This document shows, piece after piece, positions 45,323 through 55,328 of a stretch of DNA of 64,000 nt (its first letter is position 1; each line of letters begins with the position of its first letter). The stretch comes from Chloroflexota bacterium (GTDB lineage Bacteria > Chloroflexota > Anaerolineae > Aggregatilineales > Phototrophicaceae), in assembly GCA_020161935.1 (NCBI GenBank), contig JAIUNI010000001.1, positions 930,001 to 994,000 on the forward strand, in the 5' to 3' direction. The position numbers and the translations under genes are program-made. The notes beneath the pieces were generated by a model, which had not been told where the DNA came from, did not search any database, and was given only the letters and a program-made list of their open reading frames with translations.

Positions 45323-46714
45323 CTATGGCACCACGGCCTCGGTCGCTGCCGGTGCGGGGGGTACGTCCGTAACAGTCGGTGGCGGTGGTGGCACATCCGT
45401 AATCGTCGGTGGAGGCAGCGGTGGCACATCCGTGTTGGTCGGCAGTGTTGGTGGCACATCCGTGTTGGTCGGCACTGGCGGTACATCCGTATTCGTCGGC
45501 GGCACCAGAGTAGCGGTTGGTGGTACCGGCGTATTGGTCGGAACAGGTGTATGGGTGGGTACGTCGGTATTCGTGGACGACGGCGTTGCCGATGGTACAT
45601 CCGTAGGCACAAGGCTTGGCGTTACCGTAAAGGTCGCTGTCGGGGTTAAAGTCGGCGTAAGAAATACCGGAGGCGCTGCGGTAATTTGCCGCTCAAGGCT
45701 TTGCACGGGCAGCGATTGCACTTCATTTAAGTTATAAGCGTGTGGCAAACTCGGCGGTGCAACCGGAGCCAAGTTTTCATCAACCCGCACCGTGACCGTC
45801 GTGCCTTCAACAGCAACCTGCTCAACCCCCAACGCCTCTATGTGTGCCGCGCCTTCCAATGTCGTCACCGACATCAATTTGGTATCCGGTTGGGCTTGGA
45901 TAAATGCGGTCGAGCCGAGCTTGATCTTGACCTCATTAATCCAGAGTTGTACCTGTGCCACACCTTCCGGCGTTTGAATGAGAATGCCGTCATTCGGCAC
46001 ACTCTCGCAGGAAGTTTGGCTTTGACCATTCTTCAAGTAAAAGGCTTGCATCGGTCCGTATGAAGTCAAACTTGGGTCAAGTTCTTTTAAGGTCGTTAAA
46101 TCTTCCGCGCTCGTCATCAATGAACGCCGCACCCAACCACTCCCTTGGTCATCCGGCAGCGAAATGTATAACCATGCGCCATCTTTCGAACGACCCTTTG
46201 CCGTGACTTCAGTCTTGGGGGCAAGGCTGTCAATCACAAACGCGCGGTTAGAAGGTTGGCGGCGGATATTCGCGTTGCTTGGCCCCTTTACGGTCACGGT
46301 AGCATATACCGGATCAGGAATCGCGTTCTCAAGCTGCACATCGCCAAAAACCAGCACCGAAACATTTGCGTCTTTGACTTCATCAGGAATATCGGCCTGA
46401 ACCTTCAAAAGCGCAACACCCCACACATCAGCTTCCACATCCATCGGGGTTAAGCTCAAGCGGCTCAAACGGGCGACATCAACTTTGTCACCCACTTCAT
46501 CAAATTTAAAGGGAACATCATCAGATTGGGGTTCAGCAGAAAGACTAATATGACCGTAGCATGCTTCGTTGCGTCCGGTATCAGTGCAAACATCATCGGT
46601 AGCGGCTAATGCCTCTTTGACAAAGGCGGCGCATTCACCCTGCATATAAGCCACAAATGGTGTGACGACAAGGAACAGCATCGTCATCCATACAGTAGGA
46701 CGGGAATACTTCAT
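45323..46714 (-). CDS. Exported SH3/FecR-like protein with Pro/Thr repeat tail
   Basis: The 463-residue protein has an N-terminal hydrophobic segment (about 8-24), then an unrecognised Cys-containing region. A bacterial SH3-like domain follows (about 140-205, NIRRQPSNRAFVIDSLAPKT and GSGWVRRSLM), then a FecR-like beta domain (about 245-315). The last 100 residues are Pro/Thr-rich repeats built on TNTDVPP, as in the LysM protein at 8.8 kb. It is probably secreted or anchored and may bind the wall. It is monocistronic with its own terminator. No enzymatic motif is visible. Confidence 0.75.
   Translation of the reverse strand: MKYSRPTVWMTMLFLVVTPFVAYMQGECAAFVKEALAATDDVCTDTGRNEACYGHISLSAEPQSDDVPFKFDEVGDKVDVARLSRLSLTPMDVEADVWGVALLKVQADIPDEVKDANVSVLVFGDVQLENAIPDPVYATVTVKGPSNANIRRQPSNRAFVIDSLAPKTEVTAKGRSKDGAWLYISLPDDQGSGWVRRSLMTSAEDLTTLKELDPSLTSYGPMQAFYLKNGQSQTSCESVPNDGILIQTPEGVAQVQLWINEVKIKLGSTAFIQAQPDTKLMSVTTLEGAAHIEALGVEQVAVEGTTVTVRVDENLAPVAPPSLPHAYNLNEVQSLPVQSLERQITAAPPVFLTPTLTPTATFTVTPSLVPTDVPSATPSSTNTDVPTHTPVPTNTPVPPTATLVPPTNTDVPPVPTNTDVPPTLPTNTDVPPLPPPTITDVPPPPPTVTDVPPAPAATEAVVP
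45340..45545. repeat. Tandem Pro/Thr codon repeats in the SH3-like gene
   Basis: Short near-identical units, such as GGTGGCACATCCGTGTTGGT (plus strand), recur in tandem here, encoding TNTDVPP-like repeats on the minus strand. They cause Gly/Val/Thr-rich spurious frames on the plus strand. Length variation between strains is expected at such sites. Confidence 0.75.
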
Positions 46715-46865
46715 GATAAGCCCTCATCACCCCCACCAACCAATGAAAGATTCACGGAATGATTATAATTATTTATCTTTCATTATAAATGTCGATCTAC
46801 TCCATTGTCCATTAAAATTTGTAAAAGTCAAACACTTACATCCCTACGATTGGCAACTTGCTGCG

Positions 46866-48716
46866 TTAACCCGGCTCAGAAACCGCATTAGTTGTAGAAC
46901 TCTCAGCCTCAGCGAATTGGCGCTGGTACAGTTGCGCGTATAATCCGTTCTTGGCAAGCAGCGTCACATGGTTGCCATCTTCCACAATCTGCCCCTGCTG
47001 CATCACCAGAATACGGTCGGCATCACGCACGGTACTCAAACGGTGCGCGATAATCAAGCTGGTACGCCCCTTTAAAACACGAGCCAACCCCTCTTGAATC
47101 AATGCTTCTGTCTCCGTATCAACGCTGCTGGTCGCCTCGTCCAGCACAAGGATACTTTTCGGACTGTGAATAAGCGCCCGCGCCAGTGCCAACAGTTGCC
47201 GCTGCCCTTGCGACAGGTTCGCCCCGCCCGGCAGCAGCATATAATCATATCCTCCGGCTAACCGTTGGATGAACGGCGCAGCACTTGCCGCCTCTGCTGC
47301 CGCGACCATTTGCTCGTGTGTGATCGTTGGGTCGAACAACTTCAAGTTATCGGCGACTGTCCCGTTGAAGCAGTAAGGGCTTTGTGGCACGACCGAAATA
47401 TAATGACGAAGTTCGCTCAAAGCGATCTGTCGAATATCCACCCCATCAATCAGCACCCGCCCCGACTGCACATCATAAAAACGTGCCAGCAAACCCGCTA
47501 GCGAAGTCTTACCAGCGCCCGTTGCCCCCACAATCGCCACTTTCTGCCCCGGCGCGATGCGAATGGACAGATCCTTCAAGACAGGGCTGTCCGGCTCATA
47601 ACCAAAAATAACATGGTCAAACTCAATTGCCTGCCTAAAAGACTTAATGTCGACAGGTTCCGCCGCATCGACAATCTCAGATTCAACGCGCAGCATCCGT
47701 GCGATACGTTCCCCTGCCGAAAGCGCCGTCTGAATCTGGGTGAACTGTTCCGAAAGCTGCATGATCGGCTCAAACGTCCGGCGCGTATATTGAATGAACG
47801 AAATGAGCATTCCCAGCGTCGCCCACCCCGCCAGCACCCCCTGCCCGCCGCCGTACAACACCAGCGCCAACCCGACCGTCGTCAGGATTTGCAAGATTGA
47901 CGCATATACCGTGTACAAATCGCGAATACGCATATGCACATCACGGTAATTCCGGTTGATTGTCTCAAACTCACGTCGGCTCACCGACTGCCGCCCGAAT
48001 AACTGCACCACCAACATGCCGCCGAACTGTTCGTTGATGAATGCCAGATATTCCGCTACGACACGGTGAAACAAATCGGATTGTTGGCGGATTTTCCGCC
48101 GGAAGTACACGGTGCTCACGGTCATGATCGGCAGCACCGCTAACCCCAGCAGCGCCAACTGCCAATTAATCGCGAACATGACGAGGATAATGCCCACCAG
48201 CGTTACCAAATTGCTTGCCACAATCACGATACTCGTCGAAAGCAGCTCGGTCAGTGCCTCAATATCGTTCGACATGCGCGAGACAATCTGTCCCACCGGT
48301 GTGTTGTTAAAAAACCGCATATCCTGCCGGATGATGTGTTCAAATAACGCCTGCCGTAAATCCACCAGTGCGTTTTGCCCCACATTTTGCAGCAGAAACG
48401 TATGCGCGAACCGCAGGATAAATAGGCCGATGACCGCCAGCAAGTACACCATGCCGTACGGAATTAATCCCTGCAAATCCCCGCTTTGAATTGGCCCATC
48501 CACCGCTCGCTGTGTCAGGTATGGCGGCAGCAGCGAAAAGATCGTCACACCGATCAACATGAAAAAAATCAGCAGCAGTTCTTTCCAGAATGGACGTAGG
48601 AACTTACTGAGCATCCAAAACAGGTAGCGGTCACTAATGGCCTCGCCCCGTTCGCGTTTCCCACTTTTCGGGTCAGGCTTAGGTAACGAAGCTGCGGTAT
48701 TCACATTCGCATTCAT
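46866..48716 (-). CDS. ABC exporter half-transporter, canonical-site subunit
   Basis: The 616-residue protein has six transmembrane helices (about 35-340), then an ATPase domain: Walker A GATGAGKTSL, signature LSQGQRQLLALARAL, Walker B ILVLDEATSSVD with the catalytic Glu. It matches the TM288/LmrD-type half of heterodimeric exporters. It lies 80 bp after its partner gene on the same strand. Substrates of this group are lipids, peptides or drugs and cannot be read here. Confidence 0.93.
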   Translation of the reverse strand: MNANVNTAASLPKPDPKSGKRERGEAISDRYLFWMLSKFLRPFWKELLLIFFMLIGVTIFSLLPPYLTQRAVDGPIQSGDLQGLIPYGMVYLLAVIGLFILRFAHTFLLQNVGQNALVDLRQALFEHIIRQDMRFFNNTPVGQIVSRMSNDIEALTELLSTSIVIVASNLVTLVGIILVMFAINWQLALLGLAVLPIMTVSTVYFRRKIRQQSDLFHRVVAEYLAFINEQFGGMLVVQLFGRQSVSRREFETINRNYRDVHMRIRDLYTVYASILQILTTVGLALVLYGGGQGVLAGWATLGMLISFIQYTRRTFEPIMQLSEQFTQIQTALSAGERIARMLRVESEIVDAAEPVDIKSFRQAIEFDHVIFGYEPDSPVLKDLSIRIAPGQKVAIVGATGAGKTSLAGLLARFYDVQSGRVLIDGVDIRQIALSELRHYISVVPQSPYCFNGTVADNLKLFDPTITHEQMVAAAEAASAAPFIQRLAGGYDYMLLPGGANLSQGQRQLLALARALIHSPKSILVLDEATSSVDTETEALIQEGLARVLKGRTSLIIAHRLSTVRDADRILVMQQGQIVEDGNHVTLLAKNGLYAQLYQRQFAEAESSTTNAVSEPG

Positions 48717-48796
48717 AGAATTATTCTCAACTAACTGGTTTTACAACGAGGCATTTTCTAATAATTGTGAGCGACTATTAGCTTTTCAGAGCTTGC

Positions 48797-50566
48797 TTAC
48801 TGCTCAACCGCCACTTGCGTGTTATCGGTGTGCAGCTCACGCTCAACCATCCGCGCATATAACCCATTCGCCGCCACGAGGCTGTCATGCGTCCCCTGCT
48901 CCACAATCTTCCCTTGATCCATCACCACCACATGATCGGCATTTTTCACCGTCGCGATGCGGTGCGCGATAATCAAACTGGTACGGCTGCGTAGCACCTG
49001 CCGCAGATCATTGAGGATGTCTGCCGCTGTGTGCGTGTCCACGCTGGAAAGCGCGTCATCCAGCACCAGAATCGCCGGGTCGCGCACAATCGCCCGCGCA
49101 ATCGCCACGCGCTGCTTCTGCCCGCCGGAAAGCATCACACCCTTCTCACCCACCATCGTGTCGAGGCCGTGCGGCAGTTGTGGCAGGTCATTCTTAAATC
49201 GTGAAATCGAAACGGCTTCGTCGAGCTGCTCATCCGCCACCGCCTCGCGTCCCATCCGCACGTTCGCATGAACCGGTTGGCTAAACAAGAACGTCGATTG
49301 TGGTACATAAGCGATTGCCCGCCGCAGCATATCCAGTTGCAGCACCTTCACGTCCTGCCCGTCAATCACCACGCGCCCTTCCGTCGGGTCGCTCACCCGC
49401 GCCAGCAAACTCACCAGCAGCGTCTTACCGCACCCCGTTGGCCCCACGAACGCCACCACCTTACCCGACGGTATCACGAGGTTAATATCGCGCAGCAGCC
49501 AATTCCCCTCGACCTGTACCCCCACATGCTCGAAGGCAATGTCGCCTCGTGGCTGGGGCAAAGGTCGCGCATTTTCGATGCTTTTGATCTGCGCCGTTTG
49601 CAAAAGTGGTGTCAAACGGGTGAGTGCGCCTGCCGTTTGCACGTACCGCTGGTAAATCGTACCCAGTTGCAGCAGCACATTACTAATCAGCGCCAGATAC
49701 ACCAAAAATTGAACAAAGTTACCGATGGTCAGTTGCCCTTGCAGCGCCAGAATACCGCCCACGATCACCACAATCGCACCGGTCATTTCGCTAATCATGT
49801 TGGGCAGCATACCCACCGGCTCATTCCGCCGCTTAAAGTACAACCAGCGTCGGCGGTACTCGTTATTCTCCTGCTTGTACTTCACGGCGACCCCCGCTTC
49901 CCGTCCGAAGGTCTTAATCGTCTGTATACCGCTCACCGAATCTTGTACCAGCGAGGAAAGCGTCCCCGCCTGTTCCTGCACCTGCTCGAACACCGGCGCG
50001 AGTGCGCTGCCCACCCGCATCTGTACCATCGTCGAAATGGTCAACACCACAAATACGAAGATCGTCAGCGGAATATTGATCGTCGCCAGCAGCACGAACG
50101 TCACTAGCAGCGTCACCAACGCGCTGCCGAAGCGTGTAAACCCGATAATCAGCAGCCGCCAGATCATATCGAGGTCGCTGTACATCCGCGAAATCAAATC
50201 ACCGGTCGGGTAAGTTTGGTAAAAACGTTGCTCTAATGTAAGGAGGTTATCAAATAATGTCTGCCGAATATCATAATTAACATTATAAGCAACCGTGCCG
50301 CTCCAGAATCGCTGCCCCAAAAACGCCGCAACCGTAATCACCGAAAGCACCAGTAGCAGGATTGCATACTGTCCGATGTTCGCCACCGCGACATCTTTTT
50401 GGATCACATCAATGATCGTGCCGATTAAGTACGGTTCAAACGCTGAGGTCAGGCCGCCGATGCCACCTGCACCGAGCGATCCGATTGCAGCCCCTTTGTG
50501 TCGTGCTATAAAGCCGAGGAGCCATCGGTTATCAGCCTTTGGCTCCCCTGTCCTTTCACTCACCAA
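48797..50566 (-). CDS. ABC exporter half-transporter, degenerate-site subunit
   Basis: The 589-residue protein has six transmembrane helices and an ATPase domain: Walker A GPTGCGKTLL, signature LSGGQKQRVAIARAI, Walker B ILVLDDALSSVD. The catalytic Glu is replaced by Asp. The same replacement marks the degenerate nucleotide site of TM287/LmrC-type heterodimers. It therefore likely pairs with the product of the next gene, with only one competent ATP site. It overlaps the upstream Gfo/Idh gene by 11 bp. Confidence 0.93.
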   Translation of the reverse strand: MVSERTGEPKADNRWLLGFIARHKGAAIGSLGAGGIGGLTSAFEPYLIGTIIDVIQKDVAVANIGQYAILLLVLSVITVAAFLGQRFWSGTVAYNVNYDIRQTLFDNLLTLEQRFYQTYPTGDLISRMYSDLDMIWRLLIIGFTRFGSALVTLLVTFVLLATINIPLTIFVFVVLTISTMVQMRVGSALAPVFEQVQEQAGTLSSLVQDSVSGIQTIKTFGREAGVAVKYKQENNEYRRRWLYFKRRNEPVGMLPNMISEMTGAIVVIVGGILALQGQLTIGNFVQFLVYLALISNVLLQLGTIYQRYVQTAGALTRLTPLLQTAQIKSIENARPLPQPRGDIAFEHVGVQVEGNWLLRDINLVIPSGKVVAFVGPTGCGKTLLVSLLARVSDPTEGRVVIDGQDVKVLQLDMLRRAIAYVPQSTFLFSQPVHANVRMGREAVADEQLDEAVSISRFKNDLPQLPHGLDTMVGEKGVMLSGGQKQRVAIARAIVRDPAILVLDDALSSVDTHTAADILNDLRQVLRSRTSLIIAHRIATVKNADHVVVMDQGKIVEQGTHDSLVAANGLYARMVERELHTDNTQVAVEQ

Positions 50567-51638
50567 ATACCACCTCTCGCCCGATGCGGGACGACTCGTA
50601 TATACCGTCTAAGATCTCAACGGCGATCTGTCCCTGCTCCCCGTTCGTGCCGGGAGCCTCACCGTTCCGTATACTTTTCGCCAGATCCATCACCAACGCC
50701 TCGTGTCCCTGCGGCGTAGAGAAGTTCGCCGTGGGAACAACCGTCACCGGTACACCCGCCATCTCGGTATAAAACCGCAGCGTGTCATCATTCTTGTAAT
50801 TACGAACGTGCAGTATGGCGGTGCCTTCCGTACCTTGCACTTCAACGCGGTAAGCATCTTCTTGCGGCTGTCCGTGTTCCGCCCACGTTACGTTGAGCGC
50901 CATACTCGCGCCATTCGCCAACCGCATGAACGCCACCCCGCCGTCATCGACATCGAAGCCGCCTTCGATTACTTGCCCGGGTTTGCGCCCCCACGTCTTG
51001 CGTCCCACCGGCCCGAATAAGCTGCGCGTCTGTGCGCTGATCGTCTGCACCGCAGGGAAATCCATCAGCCACAGCGCAAGGTCAATCACATGCACGCCGA
51101 GGTCAATCAGCGCCCCGCCGCCCGAAGCAGCCTTGCTTCCAAATAAGCCCCACCCCGGAATACCCGTCTCGCGCCGCCATGAAACCTGTACATGGTAAAT
51201 GTCGCCAAGCTGTCCGGTTGTCACCATCCGCCGCATCCATTGTGCGTCCGAACGGTAGCGGTAGTTGTAGGACATCATCAGCCGCTTGCCCGTACGCTTT
51301 GCCGCGTCGACCATCGCCTGTGCCTCGGCTGTGTTCACCGCCATCGGTTTCTCGCAAATGACATTGACCCCCGCCTCCAACGCTGCAATGGACACTTCCG
51401 CATGAAGCGCATTCGGCAAGCACACACTCACAATGTCGAGTTTTGCGTCTTGCAGCATCATCTTGTAATCGCTGTACCGCTCCGCTACCTTCCATTCCTC
51501 TGCGAAGGCTTGCAAGCGATCAGGATTCATGTCACAAACAGCCGCCAGCTCCACATCTGGGCTGCTGATATACCCCTTCGCATGAGCCTTGCCAACGCCC
51601 AAGCCAATAATGCCACCACGCAACAAACTGCTGCTCAT
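50556..51638 (-). CDS. Gfo/Idh/MocA family oxidoreductase
   Basis: The 360-residue protein has a Rossmann motif (GGIIGLGVGKAHAKGY), the EKP motif (VICEKPMAVNTAEA) and a GGGALIDLGVHVIDLALWL catalytic region. It is an NAD(P)-dependent sugar or cyclitol dehydrogenase, or a ketosugar reductase. The neighbouring exporter genes overlap it by 11 bp, an unusual partner choice. The amino-sugar island begins just upstream, so it may act on a sugar from there. Substrate unknown. Confidence 0.87.
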   Translation of the reverse strand: MSSSLLRGGIIGLGVGKAHAKGYISSPDVELAAVCDMNPDRLQAFAEEWKVAERYSDYKMMLQDAKLDIVSVCLPNALHAEVSIAALEAGVNVICEKPMAVNTAEAQAMVDAAKRTGKRLMMSYNYRYRSDAQWMRRMVTTGQLGDIYHVQVSWRRETGIPGWGLFGSKAASGGGALIDLGVHVIDLALWLMDFPAVQTISAQTRSLFGPVGRKTWGRKPGQVIEGGFDVDDGGVAFMRLANGASMALNVTWAEHGQPQEDAYRVEVQGTEGTAILHVRNYKNDDTLRFYTEMAGVPVTVVPTANFSTPQGHEALVMDLAKSIRNGEAPGTNGEQGQIAVEILDGIYESSRIGREVVFGE

Positions 51639-51997
51639 ATCCGTCTCCCAATCATGGTTTTAGGTGAAAAAGGGTATTCAGTATAATACTTCTTATCTTA
51701 GTCATGAAGTCGGAACTGACCATGTGACCAAACACGTCCAATTTGCCAGTGTAATGGCGTTTCGTCGCAGGATATAATGTTTCAGTGGGAGGATAAGCAG
51801 GTAAAATTCATGAAATTTTAATCTTTGGTTATCAGAGGCATTATCCGGTCTGACACCCAATATTTATCGACTATACGAATAGATACTTTGCACTTTAGGG
51901 CGGAGGCGTACCTCAGCCGCATCACCGATTACCAATAATGTATTTTCGAGGGAATGGTCTCAAGCCATTCCGTTTTCTAAACTTGAAAGGGTATTTC
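51639..51997 (+). promoter_or_regulatory. Divergent intergenic region and leader of the GH20 gene
   Basis: These 359 bases hold no gene. A TATAAT at 51773-51778 is a candidate -10 for the plus strand, with no well-spaced -35. A stem-loop, GGAATGG (51951-51957) / CCATTCC (51965-51971), lies in the leader, ahead of a GAAAGGG ribosome-binding site at about 51986-51992. No LacI-type operator like those at 59.6 kb is seen. Confidence 0.4.
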
Positions 51998-53875
51998 ATG
52001 TCATCACAGCCGTACCTTCTGCCAGCCCCGCGCCAGCTTACACTGAGCGAAGGCGTTTTCACGCTGCCTCAGCGGGCATTAATCGTCATCAGCGATCCCA
52101 AACTGTTATTTGAAGCGCAAAGACTTCAAGCTGCGCTGAAAGAGTTTAGCCAGCGCCAGTGGGATATTGTCGCCGGAAGTACTTATCGTGACATCGGCGT
52201 TGAACTCATCATTGATGACTCCTTCGACCATCCGCAAGGTTATCAACTCACCATCACCTCGCTTGAAATCAACATCACCGCTGCCGATGCTGCGGGTATC
52301 TTCTACGGGGTGTGTACGCTTGTCCAGCTCTTGCAACAGTACGGCGCATCCCTGCCCTGCCTCACCGTCCACGACTGGCCGGACTATCCCGCGCGGGGCA
52401 TCATGCTTGACATCAGCCGCGACAAAGTGCCGACCCTTCAAACCATTCTCGACTTGGTTGAACGCCTCGCCGCCCTCAAAATAAACCAGCTTCAGCTTTA
52501 CATGGAACACACCTTCGCCTATCGCCAGCATCCCGAAGTCTGGTCACAGGCCACACCCTTCACCGGTGAAGACATCCTCATCCTCGATGCCTTCTGCCGT
52601 CAGCGCCATGTCGAACTCGTTCCCAACCAGAACAGCCTCGGTCATATGGAACGCTGGCTCAAGCACCAACGCTACCATCACCTCGCCGAATGTCCCGATG
52701 GCTTCGAAGCGCCGTGGGGTGGTTTCAGCCCGCCAACCACCCTGAATCCGCTTGACCCCGGCAGCCTGAGCCTGATGGCGAGCCTTTACGATGAACTCCT
52801 ACCGCACTTTACCAGCGAAAACATCAATGTTGGGGGCGATGAGCCGTGGGAACTCGGCAAAGGCAAGAGCAAAGAAGCGGTCGAAGCGCGCGGCGGTCGT
52901 GTCTATCTCGACTATATCAAATCCCTGCACAACGAAATTTCTGCTCACGGTCGCAAGATGCAGTTCTGGGGGGACATCATCGTCCATTACCCGGAACTTG
53001 TCCCCGAACTCCCTCCCGATGTCACCGCCATGCTCTGGGGTTATGAAGGTGGCGAAAAAGCCGCGCAGGAATGGGAACGCCAATGTACCATGCTCGAATC
53101 GGCGAAAATCCCCTTCTACGTCTGCCCCGGCACCTCCAGTTGGAACACCATCGCCGGTCGCTCCGATAACGCCATAGACAACTGTCGTATCAGCGCCGCC
53201 AGCGGTCTCAAACACGGCGCAGTGGGCTACCTCATCACCGATTGGGGCGACAATGGTCACTGGCAGCCGTTCTCCATCAGCTACTTGGGTTTTGCTTATG
53301 GCGCGGCAGTCGCGTGGTGTCTCGCGTCAAACAATCAAATCGAACTCCCACCACTGCTTGACCGTTTCATCTTCAACGACACTGCCGGAATTATGGGCAG
53401 GCTCTCCTACGACCTCGGCGAAATCTATAAGCTCATCGGTCCCGAACACATCAACGGGCAAATTCTCGCCTATACCCTGCAACAGCCAACTGACAAACTG
53501 CAACAAAGTATCAAGTCACATGAATCATGGGGCGGCAAAGCGGCTGATGTCAAACCAGAAACACTGCGCCGCGTTGCTGAGACGATCAAACAGGTCATAG
53601 AACCCCTCAGCCGCGCCCAGATGCAGCGTGAGGATGCCAGCATCGTCGCCGCCGAATTCCAGCAAGCCGCCGACCTCTTACTCCACTCGACCCATCGCCT
53701 GCTCTTTGTGTTTGATGAAGAAGGCACGCCGGAAGCCCTGCTCTCAGAACTCCAACCACTTGTCGAGAAGCAAAGCACCCTCTGGCACAATCGTAACCGT
53801 TCTGGCGGCCTCGATGACAGCCTACGCCGCTTCGAAATCCCCCTCAACGAGTATAAATCCCTCTCAAACACCTAA
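51998..53875 (+). CDS. GH20 beta-N-acetylhexosaminidase, cytoplasmic
   Basis: The product is 625 residues from the ATG at 51998, chosen because GAAAGGG precedes it and the 20 upstream codons lack family resemblance. A GH20b-like N-terminal domain (about 5-120) precedes the (beta/alpha)8 domain: PARGIMLDISRDKVPTLQTI and the catalytic pair Asp281-Glu282 in INVGGDEPWELG. GH20 enzymes use the substrate N-acetyl group in catalysis to release terminal GlcNAc/GalNAc. No signal peptide is present, so it acts on imported oligosaccharides. It converges on the amino-sugar operon. Confidence 0.92.
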   Translation: MSSQPYLLPAPRQLTLSEGVFTLPQRALIVISDPKLLFEAQRLQAALKEFSQRQWDIVAGSTYRDIGVELIIDDSFDHPQGYQLTITSLEINITAADAAGIFYGVCTLVQLLQQYGASLPCLTVHDWPDYPARGIMLDISRDKVPTLQTILDLVERLAALKINQLQLYMEHTFAYRQHPEVWSQATPFTGEDILILDAFCRQRHVELVPNQNSLGHMERWLKHQRYHHLAECPDGFEAPWGGFSPPTTLNPLDPGSLSLMASLYDELLPHFTSENINVGGDEPWELGKGKSKEAVEARGGRVYLDYIKSLHNEISAHGRKMQFWGDIIVHYPELVPELPPDVTAMLWGYEGGEKAAQEWERQCTMLESAKIPFYVCPGTSSWNTIAGRSDNAIDNCRISAASGLKHGAVGYLITDWGDNGHWQPFSISYLGFAYGAAVAWCLASNNQIELPPLLDRFIFNDTAGIMGRLSYDLGEIYKLIGPEHINGQILAYTLQQPTDKLQQSIKSHESWGGKAADVKPETLRRVAETIKQVIEPLSRAQMQREDASIVAAEFQQAADLLLHSTHRLLFVFDEEGTPEALLSELQPLVEKQSTLWHNRNRSGGLDDSLRRFEIPLNEYKSLSNT

Positions 53876-53900
53876 TCACATCACCGACCATCTTTCGTAG

Positions 53901-53921
53901 GGAAGGGACCAAATCCCTTCC
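53901..53921 (+). terminator. Stem-loop after the GH20 gene
   Basis: GGAAGGGA (53901-53908) and TCCCTTCC (53914-53921) form a perfect 8-bp stem with a 5-nt loop, 26 bp after the stop codon. A weak T-rich tract follows. Confidence 0.6.
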
Positions 53922-54010
53922 TCAAGTTCTTTTAACCACACCTCAGTCCTTCGGCGATTTGTATTTGCTCTTGCCTTTAACTGTTAACTGTAAACTGACA
54001 ACTACTAACT

Positions 54011-54047
54011 AAAAATAAAAAGCGGCGAGCATCACCCACCGCCTTTA
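54011..54047 (-). terminator. Rho-independent terminator of the amino-sugar operon
   Basis: On the minus strand, AAAGGCGG and CCGCTTT arms (one bulge) surround a loop and run into CTTTTTATTTTT. It lies 23 bp after the DegT gene stop. Confidence 0.65.
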
Positions 54048-54069
54048 ATCATCACCAACCAGAAAGGAG

Positions 54070-55317
54070 TTACTTCTTAGCCAGCCCTGCGGCCTTCAAC
54101 TCTGCGGCTCCGGCCTGAACCTTCTTCAGAGCGTTCACCACATCATCAACGCCCTGCGTCCCCGCTCGGAAAGCACTCTCGCCCAGCCAGATCGCCTCGC
54201 CCTGGCAAGCACGTTCGGCTTCCGGCAGAACCATTTCGTCGAACTTAAAACGCTCTGGGAAGGCGCTCGGCACCGGCAGTTTCGAAAGTTTCGGCTGGAA
54301 CAACTCGTAGTGGTTCATCGCCTCGTATCCTTCCGAGCTAGGAATGCCTTCCTTCTGTAAGGCTGCCACCGCTACATCGTGCTTCATCCCGAACACTTCG
54401 GGGTCAATCGCAAAAACGTAGCAGTAAAATGACCGTGATGTGTGGCGCGGATCGCGTCGTAACAGCCGTACTCCCGGCACTTCACTTAGCGCCTCGTCCA
54501 TGTACGCCGCCATTTCTTCGCGTTCCTTCGCCTGTGCGGGGAAGCGTTCCAGCGCCACATAAGCCAATGCGCTGTGGAGTTCGCTCATCCGGTAATTCGC
54601 GCCCATCGTGAACTCTTGCTCGGCATCATCGTGCGGTCGTCCGCAGTCAATAATGCTCGCCGCCCGCGTCGCGAGTTCCGGTGTCCGGCAGAGCAAAACG
54701 CCGCCTTCGCCGGAGGTCACGGTCTTAGACGATTGGAGGCTGAACGAACCGAAATGCCCGATGGTTCCCGCGCCGCGTCCACGCCACTTCGCCCCGTGTG
54801 CATGGGCACAGTCCTCAATCACGATCAGGTTATACTTCTCGGCCAGCGCCATGATCGCGTCCATATCCGCCATCTGTGCGCCTAAATGTACCGGAATGAC
54901 CGCCTTCGTTCGCGGGGTAATCGCGGCTTCAATTGCTTTCGGGTCAATACAGTAGGTTTCAGGGTCAATATCGACAATCACCGGAATCGCCCCCGCAGCC
55001 ATCGGCGCGGCTGCCGTTGCTTGGAACGTGTAAGCCGGAACGATGACCTCATCACCCCAGCCGATGTTCGCCGCCCGAAGCGCCACTTCCATCGTCACCG
55101 TGCCATTCGCCACCGCGACACCATAACCACCGCCCTGTAGTTCCTCGAACTTACGCAAAAACGCTTGAGTCCTTGGCCCCGGATACGGATATCCACCCCA
55201 TTGACCGGACTTCACCACACTGGTAACGGCCTCAATATCGCGCTCATCGTGTACCGGCCACGCCGGCCACGGCTCTGTTCGCGTCGCTTGTCCACCCAGA
55301 ATCGCCAACTCAGACAT
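54070..55317 (-). CDS. DegT/DnrJ/EryC1/StrS family PLP aminotransferase
   Basis: The 415-residue protein has WPVHDERDIEAVTSVVKSGQ near the start, IVIEDCAHAHGA and the PLP-lysine segment SLQSSKTVTSGEGGVLLCR. The family transfers amino groups to keto-sugars or keto-cyclitols (for example scyllo-inosose). Here it ends the lacI-GH4-deacetylase-kinase operon. A catabolic, reverse role on an amino sugar, or a link to the inositol genes, is possible. It follows the BadF-type kinase gene by 11 bp. Confidence 0.88.
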   Translation of the reverse strand: MSELAILGGQATRTEPWPAWPVHDERDIEAVTSVVKSGQWGGYPYPGPRTQAFLRKFEELQGGGYGVAVANGTVTMEVALRAANIGWGDEVIVPAYTFQATAAAPMAAGAIPVIVDIDPETYCIDPKAIEAAITPRTKAVIPVHLGAQMADMDAIMALAEKYNLIVIEDCAHAHGAKWRGRGAGTIGHFGSFSLQSSKTVTSGEGGVLLCRTPELATRAASIIDCGRPHDDAEQEFTMGANYRMSELHSALAYVALERFPAQAKEREEMAAYMDEALSEVPGVRLLRRDPRHTSRSFYCYVFAIDPEVFGMKHDVAVAALQKEGIPSSEGYEAMNHYELFQPKLSKLPVPSAFPERFKFDEMVLPEAERACQGEAIWLGESAFRAGTQGVDDVVNALKKVQAGAAELKAAGLAKK

Positions 55318-55328
55318 CGTATAATCTC

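Noticed and set aside
45285..45737. 150-residue Gly/Thr/Val-rich plus-strand frame
   Set aside because: Antisense shadow of the TNTDVPP repeats; composition is set by the repeat on the other strand.
49268..50107. 279-residue plus-strand frame inside the exporter gene
   Set aside because: His/Arg/Gln-rich composition typical of an antisense shadow; the exporter frame has all ABC motifs.
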